A stretch of DNA of 13,904 bases from Actinomycetota bacterium (GCA_019348305.1 JAHWJQ010000037.1:1-13904); one strand, 5' to 3'; counted from the first letter of the stretch, positions 1 through 8,090 are shown. Notes: generated by a model not told the origin, from the sequence alone. A program made the numbers and translations.

Positions 1-2085
1 GGCGATCAGGGGACGCCGGGCAAGCACCTCGTCCATGGCTGCGGGCAGCCGGCGGAGCGCGTCGAGCAACTCGCCGGCTCGGTGACGGTCGCCCACGCCG
101 GCCGCTCGGGCCAGCCCCCAGGCCAGCAGCACCCCGGCTGCGATCTGGGCGTAGAACGCCTTGGTGGACGGGACCGCCATCTCCACGTCACGGCCGTCGG
201 ACGTATAGAGCACGCCGTCGGACTTGTCCACCAGGTCGCTGTTGCGGCGGTTGACGATGCTCACGACCACCGCCCCCCGGGCCCGCACCAGATCGACCGT
301 CCGGTTGGTGTCGGTGGAGGTGCCCGACTGGCTGACGGCGATGACGAGGGTGTCGGACATGTCGTCACTCAGCCCGAAGCCCGACAGCTCCGAGGCAGTG
401 GTCGCCTCCATCGCGATCTCGGTGCCCCGGAAGGCATCGGTGAGGGCCACGGCCACGGCCTGGCCGGCGACTGCCGCGGTTCCCTGGCCGGTGACGATGA
501 TCCGGCGCAGCCTCGCCGACACCAGCCGGTCGAGCAGCGCAGCGGGCAACGTCCCCTCCGGCAGCCGGACCGCGGGCAGGCCCCGATGCTCGTCCAGCTT
601 TCCCCGAAGCGTCTTGCGGATGGACTGCGGCGCCTCTTGGATCTCCTTCAAAAGGAAGTGCGGCGCGCCGGCGCGGTCGATGTCGCGGGTGGTGATCTGG
701 GCCCGGGCAAGCTCCTGCGGGCTGAGGGGGAGCTCGGTCCCGTCGTAGGCCATCCGCCGGATGCCCTCGACTGAGCCGGCGCGCGAGCGGTCGATCACCG
801 CGATCTGCCCTGGCCTGCCATCGCGGCCACTGAGCGCCTCCCCGTCGAGGCGAAGGTACCGCGACGTCTCTTCCACCAGGCCGTAGACCTCGCTGGCCAC
901 GATGAACCCCTCGTCGGCCACGCCGACGTAGAGCCCTTGGCCGCTGCCCCGCAGCGCCAGAAGGAGCTTGCCGGGCTCGTCGGCACACGCCGTGGCGATG
1001 GCCACCGAGCCCGAGAAGTTGGCAACGGTCTCCCGAAAGGCGTCGTCGAGCGCAAGCCGCTTCTCCAGACGGCGGGCAACCAGGATCGGGATGACCTTGG
1101 CGTCGGTGGTGATCTCCGGTGCGATGCGCAGTTCCTCCTGGGCCTTGAGGTCGGCGTAGTTGTCCACGTCGCCGTTGAGCGCGGCGATCAGGTACCCACC
1201 TGCTCGGCCCGCTTCCTCGGAGTCGGGGGCTTCCTCGGAGTTCAGCGGGTGGGCGTTGGGTTCGGAGATGATGCCCACGCTGGCCCACCGGGTGTGGCCG
1301 AGCACGGTGACCTCTGCACTGTCAGCCTCCAGGGCGCGGCGCAGCAGGGAGTCGCCGACGATGGTGCGACGCAGCGCGGCGGTGTTGTCCCCCAGCTCAC
1401 CGATCTCGGCTGCTGCCTTGTAGACGAAACTCAACCGACCCGCCGGTGCCCGCACGCTGCCGTCGATGAAGAGGGGGTCCGCCCTGGCCGCCAGCTCCGC
1501 CGCCACCTCTGGGGACGACAGGTCGAGCCCGTGGCCGTCCACCAGGACGTGGAGGCCTGCCGAATCCCGGCCGCGGACCTCCAGGCGGTCGATGGCGGAG
1601 AGCGCCAGCTGGATCGCCAGGTACCCGGTCAGCGCCGCCCGTCCGGCGCCTCGACCGATCATGCCCTCCAGCTCACGCGCTGTCCGCAAGCGGTCCTTTT
1701 CGATGGCCCAGATGGCGTCTTTGAGCCGGAGCAGGACAGCGTTGAGCTCCTCCAGGTCAGGCCCCTCAGGCACCACTTGGCCGACGTCGAGGGCTCGCTC
1801 CAGGTTCTCGTGCCACGTCTTGATGTCGTGCAGGCAGGCCTCCAGGTCCTGGGTGAGCCCATCGTGTTCCAACAGGGCCTGCACCCCCGCCGCGCCCCGC
1901 AGTCGCGCGTCGACCTCGGCCACCGCAGCAGCGGCAGCGGTCACCTCGGCAATGAGCCGGCCGGGTTGGGACCCGTCAGGCGGCCCCAGACCCGAACGCG
2001 CCGCCTCCAACGCCGCCACCAGAGCGGCCCGCTCCGGGACTGGCCGGTCGCTCCGCTGGAGCATCACGGCGATGATTCCGCACAT
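1..2085 (-). CDS. glmS: Glutamine--fructose-6-phosphate aminotransferase, long variant, 3' end outside window
   Basis: Makes glucosamine-6-phosphate from fructose-6-phosphate and glutamine, the entry step to UDP-GlcNAc, in the cytoplasm. ATG at 2085 starts MCGIIAV, whose Cys2 is the N-terminal glutaminase nucleophile. Further conserved blocks are RGRDSAG (from residue 171), HTRWA (264-268), a GDVDNY glutamine-site stretch and, in the first SIS domain, GQGTAA (from 533) and SQSGTSTDT (585-593) for sugar-phosphate binding, then PSTKAF. The frame stays open for 695 codons to the left edge, so the second SIS domain is missing from view. Compared with E. coli GlmS, these blocks sit about 145, 190 and 240 residues later, so the glutaminase half carries large insertions, the biggest at residues 10-165. 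GAGAGG at 2092-2097 lies 6 nt before the ATG. Last visible gene of the rplM operon. Family assignment is firm; a specialised paralogue is possible. Confidence 0.9.
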   Translation of the reverse strand, partial: MCGIIAVMLQRSDRPVPERAALVAALEAARSGLGPPDGSQPGRLIAEVTAAAAAVAEVDARLRGAAGVQALLEHDGLTQDLEACLHDIKTWHENLERALDVGQVVPEGPDLEELNAVLLRLKDAIWAIEKDRLRTARELEGMIGRGAGRAALTGYLAIQLALSAIDRLEVRGRDSAGLHVLVDGHGLDLSSPEVAAELAARADPLFIDGSVRAPAGRLSFVYKAAAEIGELGDNTAALRRTIVGDSLLRRALEADSAEVTVLGHTRWASVGIISEPNAHPLNSEEAPDSEEAGRAGGYLIAALNGDVDNYADLKAQEELRIAPEITTDAKVIPILVARRLEKRLALDDAFRETVANFSGSVAIATACADEPGKLLLALRGSGQGLYVGVADEGFIVASEVYGLVEETSRYLRLDGEALSGRDGRPGQIAVIDRSRAGSVEGIRRMAYDGTELPLSPQELARAQITTRDIDRAGAPHFLLKEIQEAPQSIRKTLRGKLDEHRGLPAVRLPEGTLPAALLDRLVSARLRRIIVTGQGTAAVAGQAVAVALTDAFRGTEIAMEATTASELSGFGLSDDMSDTLVIAVSQSGTSTDTNRTVDLVRARGAVVVSIVNRRNSDLVDKSDGVLYTSDGRDVEMAVPSTKAFYAQIAAGVLLAWGLARAAGVGDRHRAGELLDALRRLPAAMDEVLARRPLIA

Positions 2086-2120
2086 TGGTGACCTCTCGGG
2101 AGACGAGGAACGAAGAAAGT

Positions 2121-3497
2121 CTACGGGCGGGCCGACGAACGAACGTGGGCCTGCGCGCCATCAGGTGCCCCCAGTGCCTCGGTCACGGCCGCCGCTATCC
2201 GACGTACCGCTGCTTCGGCCGCGGCCTGGGTGGGCGCCTCGGCCATCACGCGGACGAGGGGCTCGGTGCCACTCGGGCGCAGGAGCACCCTCCCCCGGTG
2301 CCCCAGCTCCGCTTCCACCGCCTGCACCTCGGCGCGGATCTCCGGCGCCGTCGCCAGACCATCACGCCTGGCCACCCGGACATTGCGCAGCACCTGAGGA
2401 AGCCGCGACATGGCCGCCGCGGCCAGGTCGGCCAGCGGGCGGCCCTGCCGGCGGACCAGGTCGCTCAGCAACAGGCCGGTGAGCATCCCGTCCCCGGTGG
2501 TGGCCAGGTCGGCGAAGATGACGTGACCTGACTGCTCGCCTCCCAGGGAGTAGCCGCCGGCGGCGAGCGCCTCGAGCACGTACCGATCGCCCACCTGGGT
2601 CTCGACCACCCGGATCCCGGCGGCTTCCATGCCCAGGCGGAAGCCCAGGTTCGACATGACCGTGACGACAACGGTGTCGCCCGCCAGGCGCCCCCTCTGG
2701 CGGAGGTCGAGGGCTGCCAGGGCCAGGATCTGGTCGCCGTCGACGATCTCTCCGTCTGCATCCACCGCCAGGACGCGATCGGCGTCGCCGTCGAAGGCCA
2801 GACCGAGGCTGGTGCCCGGCCGCTCCCGCACCGCCTGCTGAAGGCTGTCGGGGTAGGTGGACCCACACCCGGCGTTGATGTTGGTCCCGTCCGGTTCGGC
2901 GTGCAGCACCGACACGGTGGCGCCGGCCCGCCGAAAGACCTCCTCGGCGATCGAGCTGGCCGCCCCGTTGGCGCAGTCGATCACGACGGCTATGCCGGCG
3001 AGGGTGCGCCCCTCGAGCGCGGCCAGCAGCCGGTTGGCGTACGCACCGATGGCCGATCCGTCCGTCATCAGGGTGCCCACCTCCGCCCCCACGGGGACGT
3101 CGCCGCCAGGGCCTGCGGCGAGCGCCGATTCCAGACGTTCTTCGACATCGTCGGCCAATTTGCGGCCGCCGGCGGCGAACAGCTTGATGCCGTTGTCGGG
3201 GAACGGGTTGTGCGAGGCCGAGATCACTGCTCCGGGCAGCCCGCGGTCGGCGCAGGTGGCCGCCACAGCCGGAGTGGGGGCGACGCCGAGGTCGATCACG
3301 GTCGCCCCTTCGGCGGCCAGGCCGGCGGCCAGAGCGGCGTGCAACAGAGGACCGGAGATGCGCGTGTCGCGCCCCACCAGCCACGGGCCCCGCCCGAGCA
3401 CCCGACAGGCCGCTCTCCCCAGTCCCATCGTCAGCTCCGGGGTCAGCTCGGCGTTGGCGACGCCACGGACCCCGTCGGTCCCGAACTTGAGCGACAC
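2121..3497 (-). CDS. glmM: Phosphoglucosamine mutase GlmM
   Basis: Converts glucosamine-6-phosphate to glucosamine-1-phosphate in the cytoplasm, the step after GlmS on the route to UDP-GlcNAc and peptidoglycan. The 458-residue length is normal for the family. It starts MSLKFGTDGVRG, as GlmM proteins do. The phosphoserine loop ISASHNPFPDNG gives catalytic Ser95, the metal loop DGDADR is at 236-241, the sugar-binding GGEQSGH at 319-325, and the phosphate-binding RPSGTEP at 407-413. All four alpha-D-phosphohexomutase domains appear complete. The start is GTG, 14 bp after the rpsI stop, with only a weak purine-rich site, so translation may depend on coupling to rpsI. glmS follows after 35 bp, so both enzymes are probably made from the same transcript as ribosomal proteins L13 and S9. 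The SASHNPFPDNG and GEQSGH forms favour GlmM over other phosphomannomutases. Confidence 0.97.
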   Translation of the reverse strand: MSLKFGTDGVRGVANAELTPELTMGLGRAACRVLGRGPWLVGRDTRISGPLLHAALAAGLAAEGATVIDLGVAPTPAVAATCADRGLPGAVISASHNPFPDNGIKLFAAGGRKLADDVEERLESALAAGPGGDVPVGAEVGTLMTDGSAIGAYANRLLAALEGRTLAGIAVVIDCANGAASSIAEEVFRRAGATVSVLHAEPDGTNINAGCGSTYPDSLQQAVRERPGTSLGLAFDGDADRVLAVDADGEIVDGDQILALAALDLRQRGRLAGDTVVVTVMSNLGFRLGMEAAGIRVVETQVGDRYVLEALAAGGYSLGGEQSGHVIFADLATTGDGMLTGLLLSDLVRRQGRPLADLAAAAMSRLPQVLRNVRVARRDGLATAPEIRAEVQAVEAELGHRGRVLLRPSGTEPLVRVMAEAPTQAAAEAAVRRIAAAVTEALGAPDGAQAHVRSSARP

Positions 3498-3511
3498 GGC
3501 GCCGCGGCCGC

Positions 3512-3901
3512 CTAACGCTTGGAGTACTGAGGTGCCTTGCGGGCCTTCTTCAGGCCGTACTTCTTCGATTCCTTCTCGCGAGCGTCTCGGGTGAGGAAGC
3601 CGGCCTTCTTGAGCGACGCCCGAAGCTCGGGGTCGAGCTCGACCAAAGCGCGCGCGATGCCCAGCCGGAGGGCGCCGGCCTGGCCGGCGACGCCACCCCC
3701 GTCGATGGTGGCCTCTATGTCGTAGTTCTCGGTGGTCGTCATCCGCAGCGGCTCGGTGACCACCATCCGGTGGCTGGCGGAGGGGAAGTAGTCCTCGATC
3801 GGTCGCCGGTTGACCGTGATCGTGCCGGCCCCTTCACGGATTCGTACCCGGGCCACCGCCTGCTTGCGGCGACCGGTTGACTGCATGAGCGGCTTCGGCA
3901 A
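3512..3901 (-). CDS. rpsI: 30S ribosomal protein S9
   Basis: Ribosomal protein S9 of the small subunit; its basic C-terminal tail reaches the P-site tRNA. The 129-residue product has the family N-terminal block [11 protein letters not shown] (residues 9-19), the central [10 protein letters not shown] stretch and the diagnostic basic end finishing in QYSKR. I chose the TTG at 3899-3901 because GAGGAG at 3908-3913 sits 6 nt upstream. The next candidate, an ATG at residue 6, would be 21 nt away, too far for that site. The ribosome-binding site lies directly against the rplM stop codon, so the two ribosomal proteins are closely linked. Always paired with rplM in bacteria, and here followed by glmM after 14 bp. 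Confidence 0.97.
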   Translation of the reverse strand: MPKPLMQSTGRRKQAVARVRIREGAGTITVNRRPIEDYFPSASHRMVVTEPLRMTTTENYDIEATIDGGGVAGQAGALRLGIARALVELDPELRASLKKAGFLTRDAREKESKKYGLKKARKAPQYSKR

Positions 3902-3907
3902 CTGGGG

Positions 3908-3913
3908 CTCCTC
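3908..3913 (-). promoter_or_regulatory. Shine-Dalgarno site of rpsI
   Basis: GAGGAG on the minus strand, 6 nt before a TTG codon and abutting the TAA of rplM. It decides the rpsI start in favour of TTG at 3901 over the in-frame ATG 15 bases further on. Confidence 0.75.
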
Positions 3914-4366
3914 TTAGGACGCCCGCTTGGCGATGGCGGCCAAGTCGAGTGGCTGGGGCATCTGGGCGGCGTGGGGGTGGGTAGGTCCCCCGTAGACCTT
4001 GAGCTTCTTCAACATGTTGCGGCCGAGGGTGTTCTTGGGCAGCATGCCCCGCACCGCCTTGCGCACCGCTTCCTCGGGACGGGCAGACAGGAAGTCGCTG
4101 TAGCGCTGCTGCTTTAGCCCACCGGGATAGCCGGAATGGCGGTACACGATCTTCTTGTCCGCCTTGCCCGCGGTGAGCACGACCTTGTCGGCGTTGACGA
4201 TGATCACGAAGTCACCCGTGTCGGCGTGGGGGGCGAAGATCGGCTTGTGCTTGCCGCGAAGGATTCGCGCCACCTCAGTGCTCAGGCGGCCGAGGACGAG
4301 ACCGTCGGCGTCGACGACATGCCAGGCGCGCTCGATGTCTGCGGGTTTTGGAGAAAAGGTGCGCAC
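3914..4366 (-). CDS. rplM: 50S ribosomal protein L13
   Basis: Large-subunit protein L13, an early assembly protein that binds 23S rRNA. The 150-residue product carries the family N-terminus ([16 protein letters not shown], residues 15-30), the [12 protein letters not shown] strand (51-62) and the L13 signature region around [13 protein letters not shown] and [10 protein letters not shown] (105-132). I chose GTG at 4364-4366. AAGGA at 4372-4376 lies 5 nt upstream and the protein then begins VRTFSPKP, a usual L13 N-terminus. The same frame is open further upstream, but that reading would cross the promoter region and the divergent gene at 4461, so it is rejected. First gene of the operon continuing into rpsI (12 bp gap), glmM and glmS. 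Confidence 0.97.
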   Translation of the reverse strand: MRTFSPKPADIERAWHVVDADGLVLGRLSTEVARILRGKHKPIFAPHADTGDFVIIVNADKVVLTAGKADKKIVYRHSGYPGGLKQQRYSDFLSARPEEAVRKAVRGMLPKNTLGRNMLKKLKVYGGPTHPHAAQMPQPLDLAAIAKRAS

Positions 4367-4406
4367 GCGGATCCTTAGGCGGCTGGCTGCGGGCTGGAAC
4401 CGGTCC

Positions 4407-4436
4407 AGTGTAGGGGGCGGCCCCTGCCTCCGCCAA
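4407..4436 (-). promoter_or_regulatory. Candidate promoter of the rplM-rpsI-glmM-glmS operon
   Basis: On the minus strand, TTGGCG (4431-4436) and TACACT (4407-4412) are separated by 18 bp, resembling a sigma-70-type -35/-10 pair. A start near 4400 would leave a leader of about 34 nt before the rplM GTG. It lies in the 94-bp gap between the divergent rplM and threonine ammonia-lyase genes. Assigned by eye only. Confidence 0.4.
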
Positions 4437-4448
4437 CGCCGGCACCGG

Positions 4449-4461
4449 TAGCGTTGTCCAG
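4449..4461 (+). promoter_or_regulatory. Candidate leaderless -10 element of the threonine ammonia-lyase gene
   Basis: TAGCGT (4449-4454) fits the actinobacterial TANNNT -10 form and lies exactly 6 nt before the GTG start at 4461. I see no Shine-Dalgarno sequence there and no clear -35 box. This geometry is typical of leaderless mRNAs beginning at the G of the start codon. Confidence 0.45.
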
Positions 4462-5657
4462 TGATCACCCTGGCGGAAATCCGCGCCGCGCGCGAACGGC
4501 TGGCACCGGTGGTGCGGATGACGCCAGTGGACACCTCGACCACGCTGTCGCGGATGGCGGGCCGGCCCCTGCTGTTCAAGCCCGAGCACCTGCAGCGCAC
4601 CGGGTCGTTCAAGATCCGAGGCGCCTTCAACTTCATCTCCCGCCTGCCGGATGCCGAAGCGGTGGTGGCCGCCTCCGCCGGAAACCACGCGCAGGGCGTG
4701 GCGCTGGCTGCCAGCCTCACCGGGCGGCCCTCCACGATCTTCATGCCTGTCAACGCGCCGCTACCGAAGGTGGAGGCAACGAGGGGGTATGGGGCCGAGG
4801 TCCGCCTCGAGGGCGAGGTCGTCGACGACTGCTTCGTGGCCGCGCTCGATTTCGCGGCGGCGACGGGGGCCACCTACGTGCCCCCGTTCGACGATCCCCT
4901 GGTGATCGCCGGCCAGGGCAGCGTCGGTCTCGAGATCGCCGAGGAAGCGGGCGAGCTGGAGGTGGTCCTGGTGCCGGTTGGCGGCGGCGGGCTGATCGCC
5001 GGCGTTGCCACTGCGTTGGCCCACACCCGCCGCAACGTCCGCGTCGTCGGCGTCGAAGCGGCCGGCGCCGCCGCCATGCTGCCGGCCATGGCCGCCGGGC
5101 ACCCGGTGAGGGTGAACACCGAGGCCACCATGGCCGACGGCATCGCCGTGCGGCGCGTCTCGGATCTCACCTTGGCCCACGTGAAGGCCTATGTCGACGA
5201 TGTCGTGTCCGTGAGCGAGGAGGAGATCAGCACGGCGCTCCTGCTGCTCGTGGAGCGATCGAAGGCGGTCGTCGAGCCTGCGGGAGCGGTGGGCCTGGCC
5301 GCCATTCTGGCCGGCCGCGTCGCCGGGAGCGGCCCGGCACTGGCGATTCTCTCCGGCGGCAACGTCGACCCGCTCCTGTTGATGAAGTTGATCGACCACG
5401 GCCTCTCCGCCGCCGGTCGCTACCTGCTGTTGCGCGTCGTGCTCGGTGACCATCCCGGCGCGTTGGCTGCTCTCACCACCGCTGTCGCCCGGCTGGGCCT
5501 CAACGTTCTCGAGGTCGAGCACCACCGTTCGGGCCTCCGCCTCGGCCTGCACGAGGTCGAGGTCCTGGTGACGCTGGAGACCCGCGACCCGCAGCACCGC
5601 TCCGACGTGGTCTCCACACTGACCGCAGCAGGCTTCCGGGTGGAGCCGTTGCCCTGA
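4461..5657 (+). CDS. ilvA: Threonine ammonia-lyase with ACT domain
   Basis: PLP enzyme deaminating L-threonine (often also L-serine) to 2-oxobutanoate and ammonia in the cytoplasm, feeding isoleucine synthesis or threonine breakdown. The 398 residues hold a fold-type II PLP domain: the Schiff-base lysine is Lys51 in [16 protein letters not shown] (72-79) is the substrate loop, GGGGL (174-178) binds the PLP phosphate, and LSGGN (297-301) closes the site. A C-terminal ACT domain spans about 321-398, with GDHPGAL at its first loop. One ACT domain and about 400 residues match the shorter, TdcB-like or IlvA-short class rather than the 510-residue two-domain biosynthetic form, so feedback behaviour cannot be predicted. 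The GTG start lacks a Shine-Dalgarno sequence but has a leaderless -10 geometry. Divergent from rplM and convergent with the M50 gene. Confidence 0.92.
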   Translation: MITLAEIRAARERLAPVVRMTPVDTSTTLSRMAGRPLLFKPEHLQRTGSFKIRGAFNFISRLPDAEAVVAASAGNHAQGVALAASLTGRPSTIFMPVNAPLPKVEATRGYGAEVRLEGEVVDDCFVAALDFAAATGATYVPPFDDPLVIAGQGSVGLEIAEEAGELEVVLVPVGGGGLIAGVATALAHTRRNVRVVGVEAAGAAAMLPAMAAGHPVRVNTEATMADGIAVRRVSDLTLAHVKAYVDDVVSVSEEEISTALLLLVERSKAVVEPAGAVGLAAILAGRVAGSGPALAILSGGNVDPLLLMKLIDHGLSAAGRYLLLRVVLGDHPGALAALTTAVARLGLNVLEVEHHRSGLRLGLHEVEVLVTLETRDPQHRSDVVSTLTAAGFRVEPLP

Positions 5658-5690
5658 TTGGCTACCGCGCTCGCTTCAGGAGAGGTCGGT

Positions 5691-5737
5691 CTGCTCGCAG
5701 CGGAGTTCAAGCGCCAGCATCGGAAGCGGAGGGCAGC
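5691..5737 (+). repeat. Dispersed intergenic repeat, copy 1
   Basis: This 47-bp segment recurs in the same orientation at 13859-13904 with two substitutions and one single-base indel. The longest uninterrupted identity is 18 bp, tcaagcgccagcatcgga. It lies 33 bp after the threonine ammonia-lyase stop, in the 141-bp gap between convergent genes, and shows no coding sign. It begins with a small ctgc/gcag inverted pair. Nature unknown: a REP-like or miniature-element-like unit is possible. Confidence 0.8.
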
Positions 5738-5767
5738 CGGCGCCCCCACGCCGAGGACAGGGCGCCG
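5738..5767. terminator. Possible bidirectional hairpin between convergent genes
   Basis: An 8-bp all-GC inverted repeat, cggcgccc (5738-5745) and gggcgccg (5760-5767), with a 14-nt loop. It is placed between the ends of the threonine ammonia-lyase and M50 genes. There is no T tract on either side, so terminator function is inferred from position alone. Confidence 0.3.
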
Positions 5768-5798
5768 CCCTGGCCTTGGCCTCCGTCGTCACCGCCGA

Positions 5799-8087
5799 TC
5801 AGGGCGCGGTGGTCGCCGTTGTCGCCTTGGTGGTCGTGGTCGACGCTGAAGTGTTCTCGTCGGTGTCGGCCGACGTTGTGGTCGTCGAAGTCCGCACTGT
5901 TGAAGTCGTAGTCGTCGCGATCGACGAGCCGGGCGAGCTGTCCGTCGTGGTCGTCGTCGAACTGCCACTCGAAGAGGGGCTCGTCGTCGTGGTCGCGGTC
6001 GCTTTGGAAGTCCTCGTCTCCTGGTCCTGCACGAGCCCGTTCTCGACGAGCAGGGTGAGGATCTCGCTCTCGACGGTCTTCACCTGGGCGTAGGGGTCGT
6101 CCATGTGCTCGAGGCCGTCGAGGCGGGCGAGCGCGGCTCGGATCTGCTCTTGCACCTCCTCACTCGGCATCTCCCGCAGCGTGACGACAAGCTGCACGGC
6201 GAGCGCGGTTGTCACGCACTTGATGCAGCCGCCGTTGGCGGCGACAGCGGCGTTGATCGGGGTGACGGCGTCGCTCTGCCCGATGACCAGCACCACCTGG
6301 AAGGCGATCGCCACCGTCGTGCACGAGGTGCAGGAGGCGAGGGCATACGCCTCGTTTCGGTTGTCCGCGACCTCGCCATCCTTCACCCAAACCAGGGCGA
6401 CGGCGATGTCGTAGACCACGGTGCCGTCGCGGGTGTTGACCGCGAGCGCCTGGTTGTCGCCCTTACCGGGGGCGTCGGGCAGCTCGAACGGGAAGGCGAG
6501 ACCGGTACGGCTGGTGCCGTCGGTGAGGATGTTGCGCAGCGTGCCATCGTCCTCCCGGACGAGCAGCAGGGTCGGCCCCTCGCCGCTGCGGGGGACGAGT
6601 GCGTAGGCCGTACGGGGCTCGACTCCCTCTATGGGACGGACGGCAGTGCCGCTGGCGCCCGTGCCCTTGGAGGCAGTGCCTCTGACGGCGCTGACGTTGA
6701 CGGCGTCGCGCAGGGTGCCGCGCTCGTCTGCCCGCACCGGCTGGTACTGCCCCGAGGGCCACCACGCCCAGGCGAGCAGCGCGAGCAGCCCGGCGCCGGC
6801 CAGCACCACGGCCGTTCGGGCCACCGGTCTACCCTCGGTCCGGGTCCGCAGCCAACGGCCGCCCCTGCGGACGAGGCGCACCGCCTGGTAGGTCACCGCC
6901 GCGACCGGCAGTACGAGGGCGGCCATCTGCAGCACAGAGGCCAAGACGCCGACCAGGTCCCCGTCCTGGCCGTTGGTGGTGAAGGCGCTGCCCTGCTTCT
7001 GCAATCCCACCCACGCCGTCGCCACCAGCCGAGGCAGCAGCAGCACCGCGAGCACGAACATCCACAGCAGCAGCGGCACCACGAGCAGCACCCACGCGCG
7101 CACGACCCAGCGCGCCCACGGGCGCAGCGGCTGCGGCTTGCCCCAGTTCGTCGGGAGCAGGCCGGCGAGTGTGGGCTTGATGTGCTGGAAGAGGTCGGGG
7201 ACACCGGTGAGGTCGGCGAGGATGTGGTAGCCGTCCGCCCGGATCACCGGCGTCAGCTGGCGGAGCATGAGCAGCAGCTGGGAGGCAACGACGAGCAGGA
7301 GCGCGTCACGGCGGGTGGCCAACCAAGCTCCGGTCACCGCCACCGCGACGAGCGCGTTGAAGTACAGCCCGCCGAGGTCTACGACGAGGCGCCGCCATCG
7401 ACTGAGGCGGTAGGAGTCGTCGACGTCGGTGTAGAAGGCCGGCCAGACGAGGTACAGGCCGGCGCCCATTGCCCCCGGGGTGGCGCCGGCCGCCCGGCAG
7501 GCGGCGGCGTGGCCGAACTCGTGCCAGCCCGCCGACAGGACGGTGAGCGCGAAGACGCCGAGCAGCAGGCCGGGCGACTCGAAGGCCTGCCGGGTGCCTG
7601 ACGCCAGCCCCTGCTTCCACAACACCCACCAACAGGTCACCGCGAAGGCCAACAGCACCGGAACCACGATCCACCTGCGGAACAGCCACGCAAAGGGCCT
7701 GGTGATCCGGCGGGTGATTGCGGGATCGGAGACGACGACCTTGAATCTCAGCCCGAGCAGCGGTGTGGACTTCTCGACCGCGGGCGCCGAGCCGTCTGGC
7801 TCGCACAGCAGCCCCAGCGGCGCCAGCTTCTGTTCGAGCAGGTAGCGGACGTCCTCCGGCGCCACCGCCTTGCCGCACCGTCGCCCGAGCTCGTCGGCCA
7901 GCTCCTCGAGGTTCCGCTCGCCGTCGAGCGACTCGAGGAGCTGGTAGAGCAGCGGCGTGACCTGGACGGTCTGCCCGTCGGCCCTCCGGACCAGCCTCGG
8001 GGCCTCGTTGTAGCCCGACCCGGTGAACTCGCCCAGCAGCTCCATCCCCGGCGCCCGCGTCGGCGCTCGGGCGTCGAGGACGGACAC
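5799..8087 (-). CDS. PqqD-like/M50 membrane metalloprotease with C-terminal double-CxxC domain
   Basis: A 762-residue multidomain membrane protein. Residues about 24-94 resemble a PqqD-like winged-helix domain, the peptide-recognition fold of RiPP pathways. Several hydrophobic spans follow (about 139-157, 171-188, 234-255, 262-277, 331-352, 380-402, 424-443). The M50 zinc site is HEFGH at 189-193 with RADGYH (283-288) as the likely third-ligand loop, so a site-2-protease or YydH-type peptide metalloprotease is indicated. After the last span comes a probably extracytoplasmic part of about 250 residues with CTSC (586-589), PINAAVAAN (610-618) and CIKC (621-624), then a helical stretch and a Thr/Ser-rich tail (693-762). 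The GTG start lies 3 nt after the stop of 8091-8732, implying coupling; ATG at 8045 (residue 15) is an alternative start. Likely processes or exports the upstream-encoded protein; substrate and product are unknown. Confidence 0.85.
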   Translation of the reverse strand: MSVLDARAPTRAPGMELLGEFTGSGYNEAPRLVRRADGQTVQVTPLLYQLLESLDGERNLEELADELGRRCGKAVAPEDVRYLLEQKLAPLGLLCEPDGSAPAVEKSTPLLGLRFKVVVSDPAITRRITRPFAWLFRRWIVVPVLLAFAVTCWWVLWKQGLASGTRQAFESPGLLLGVFALTVLSAGWHEFGHAAACRAAGATPGAMGAGLYLVWPAFYTDVDDSYRLSRWRRLVVDLGGLYFNALVAVAVTGAWLATRRDALLLVVASQLLLMLRQLTPVIRADGYHILADLTGVPDLFQHIKPTLAGLLPTNWGKPQPLRPWARWVVRAWVLLVVPLLLWMFVLAVLLLPRLVATAWVGLQKQGSAFTTNGQDGDLVGVLASVLQMAALVLPVAAVTYQAVRLVRRGGRWLRTRTEGRPVARTAVVLAGAGLLALLAWAWWPSGQYQPVRADERGTLRDAVNVSAVRGTASKGTGASGTAVRPIEGVEPRTAYALVPRSGEGPTLLLVREDDGTLRNILTDGTSRTGLAFPFELPDAPGKGDNQALAVNTRDGTVVYDIAVALVWVKDGEVADNRNEAYALASCTSCTTVAIAFQVVLVIGQSDAVTPINAAVAANGGCIKCVTTALAVQLVVTLREMPSEEVQEQIRAALARLDGLEHMDDPYAQVKTVESEILTLLVENGLVQDQETRTSKATATTTTSPSSSGSSTTTTTDSSPGSSIATTTTSTVRTSTTTTSADTDENTSASTTTTKATTATTAP
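5802..6011 (-). repeat. Thr/Ser-rich low-complexity coding tail
   Basis: Codons 693-762 of the M50 protein are dominated by Thr and Ser, with runs of four to five threonines, appearing on the plus strand as repeated gtcgt/gtggt triplets. Such tails are common as extended, possibly glycosylated linkers on exported actinobacterial proteins. Length may vary between strains through slippage. Confidence 0.7.
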
Positions 8088-8090
8088 GGC

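Noticed and set aside
82..774. Open frames on the plus strand opposite glmS, including 937-2091 and 1466-2482
   Set aside because: Low-complexity Arg/Ser/Gly/Pro translations lying antisense to clear GlmS sequence.
2857..3594. Plus-strand open frame opposite glmM
   Set aside because: Ser/Ala/Pro-rich shadow of a complete glmM gene with all catalytic motifs on the other strand.
4367..4873. Upstream extension of the rplM frame to an ATG at 4873
   Set aside because: It would run antisense through the start of the threonine ammonia-lyase gene; the GTG at 4366 has a Shine-Dalgarno site and the normal L13 N-terminus.
5820..6010. Repeated gtcgt/gtggt triplets considered as a CRISPR or tandem DNA repeat
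   Set aside because: No constant repeat/spacer unit; they are Thr and Ser codons of the M50 C-terminal tail.
6105..7601. Long open frame of 498 codons on the plus strand opposite the M50 gene
   Set aside because: It is antisense to well-conserved protease motifs, rich in Gly, Arg, His and Gln with no domain pattern, and is explained by high GC suppressing stop codons.
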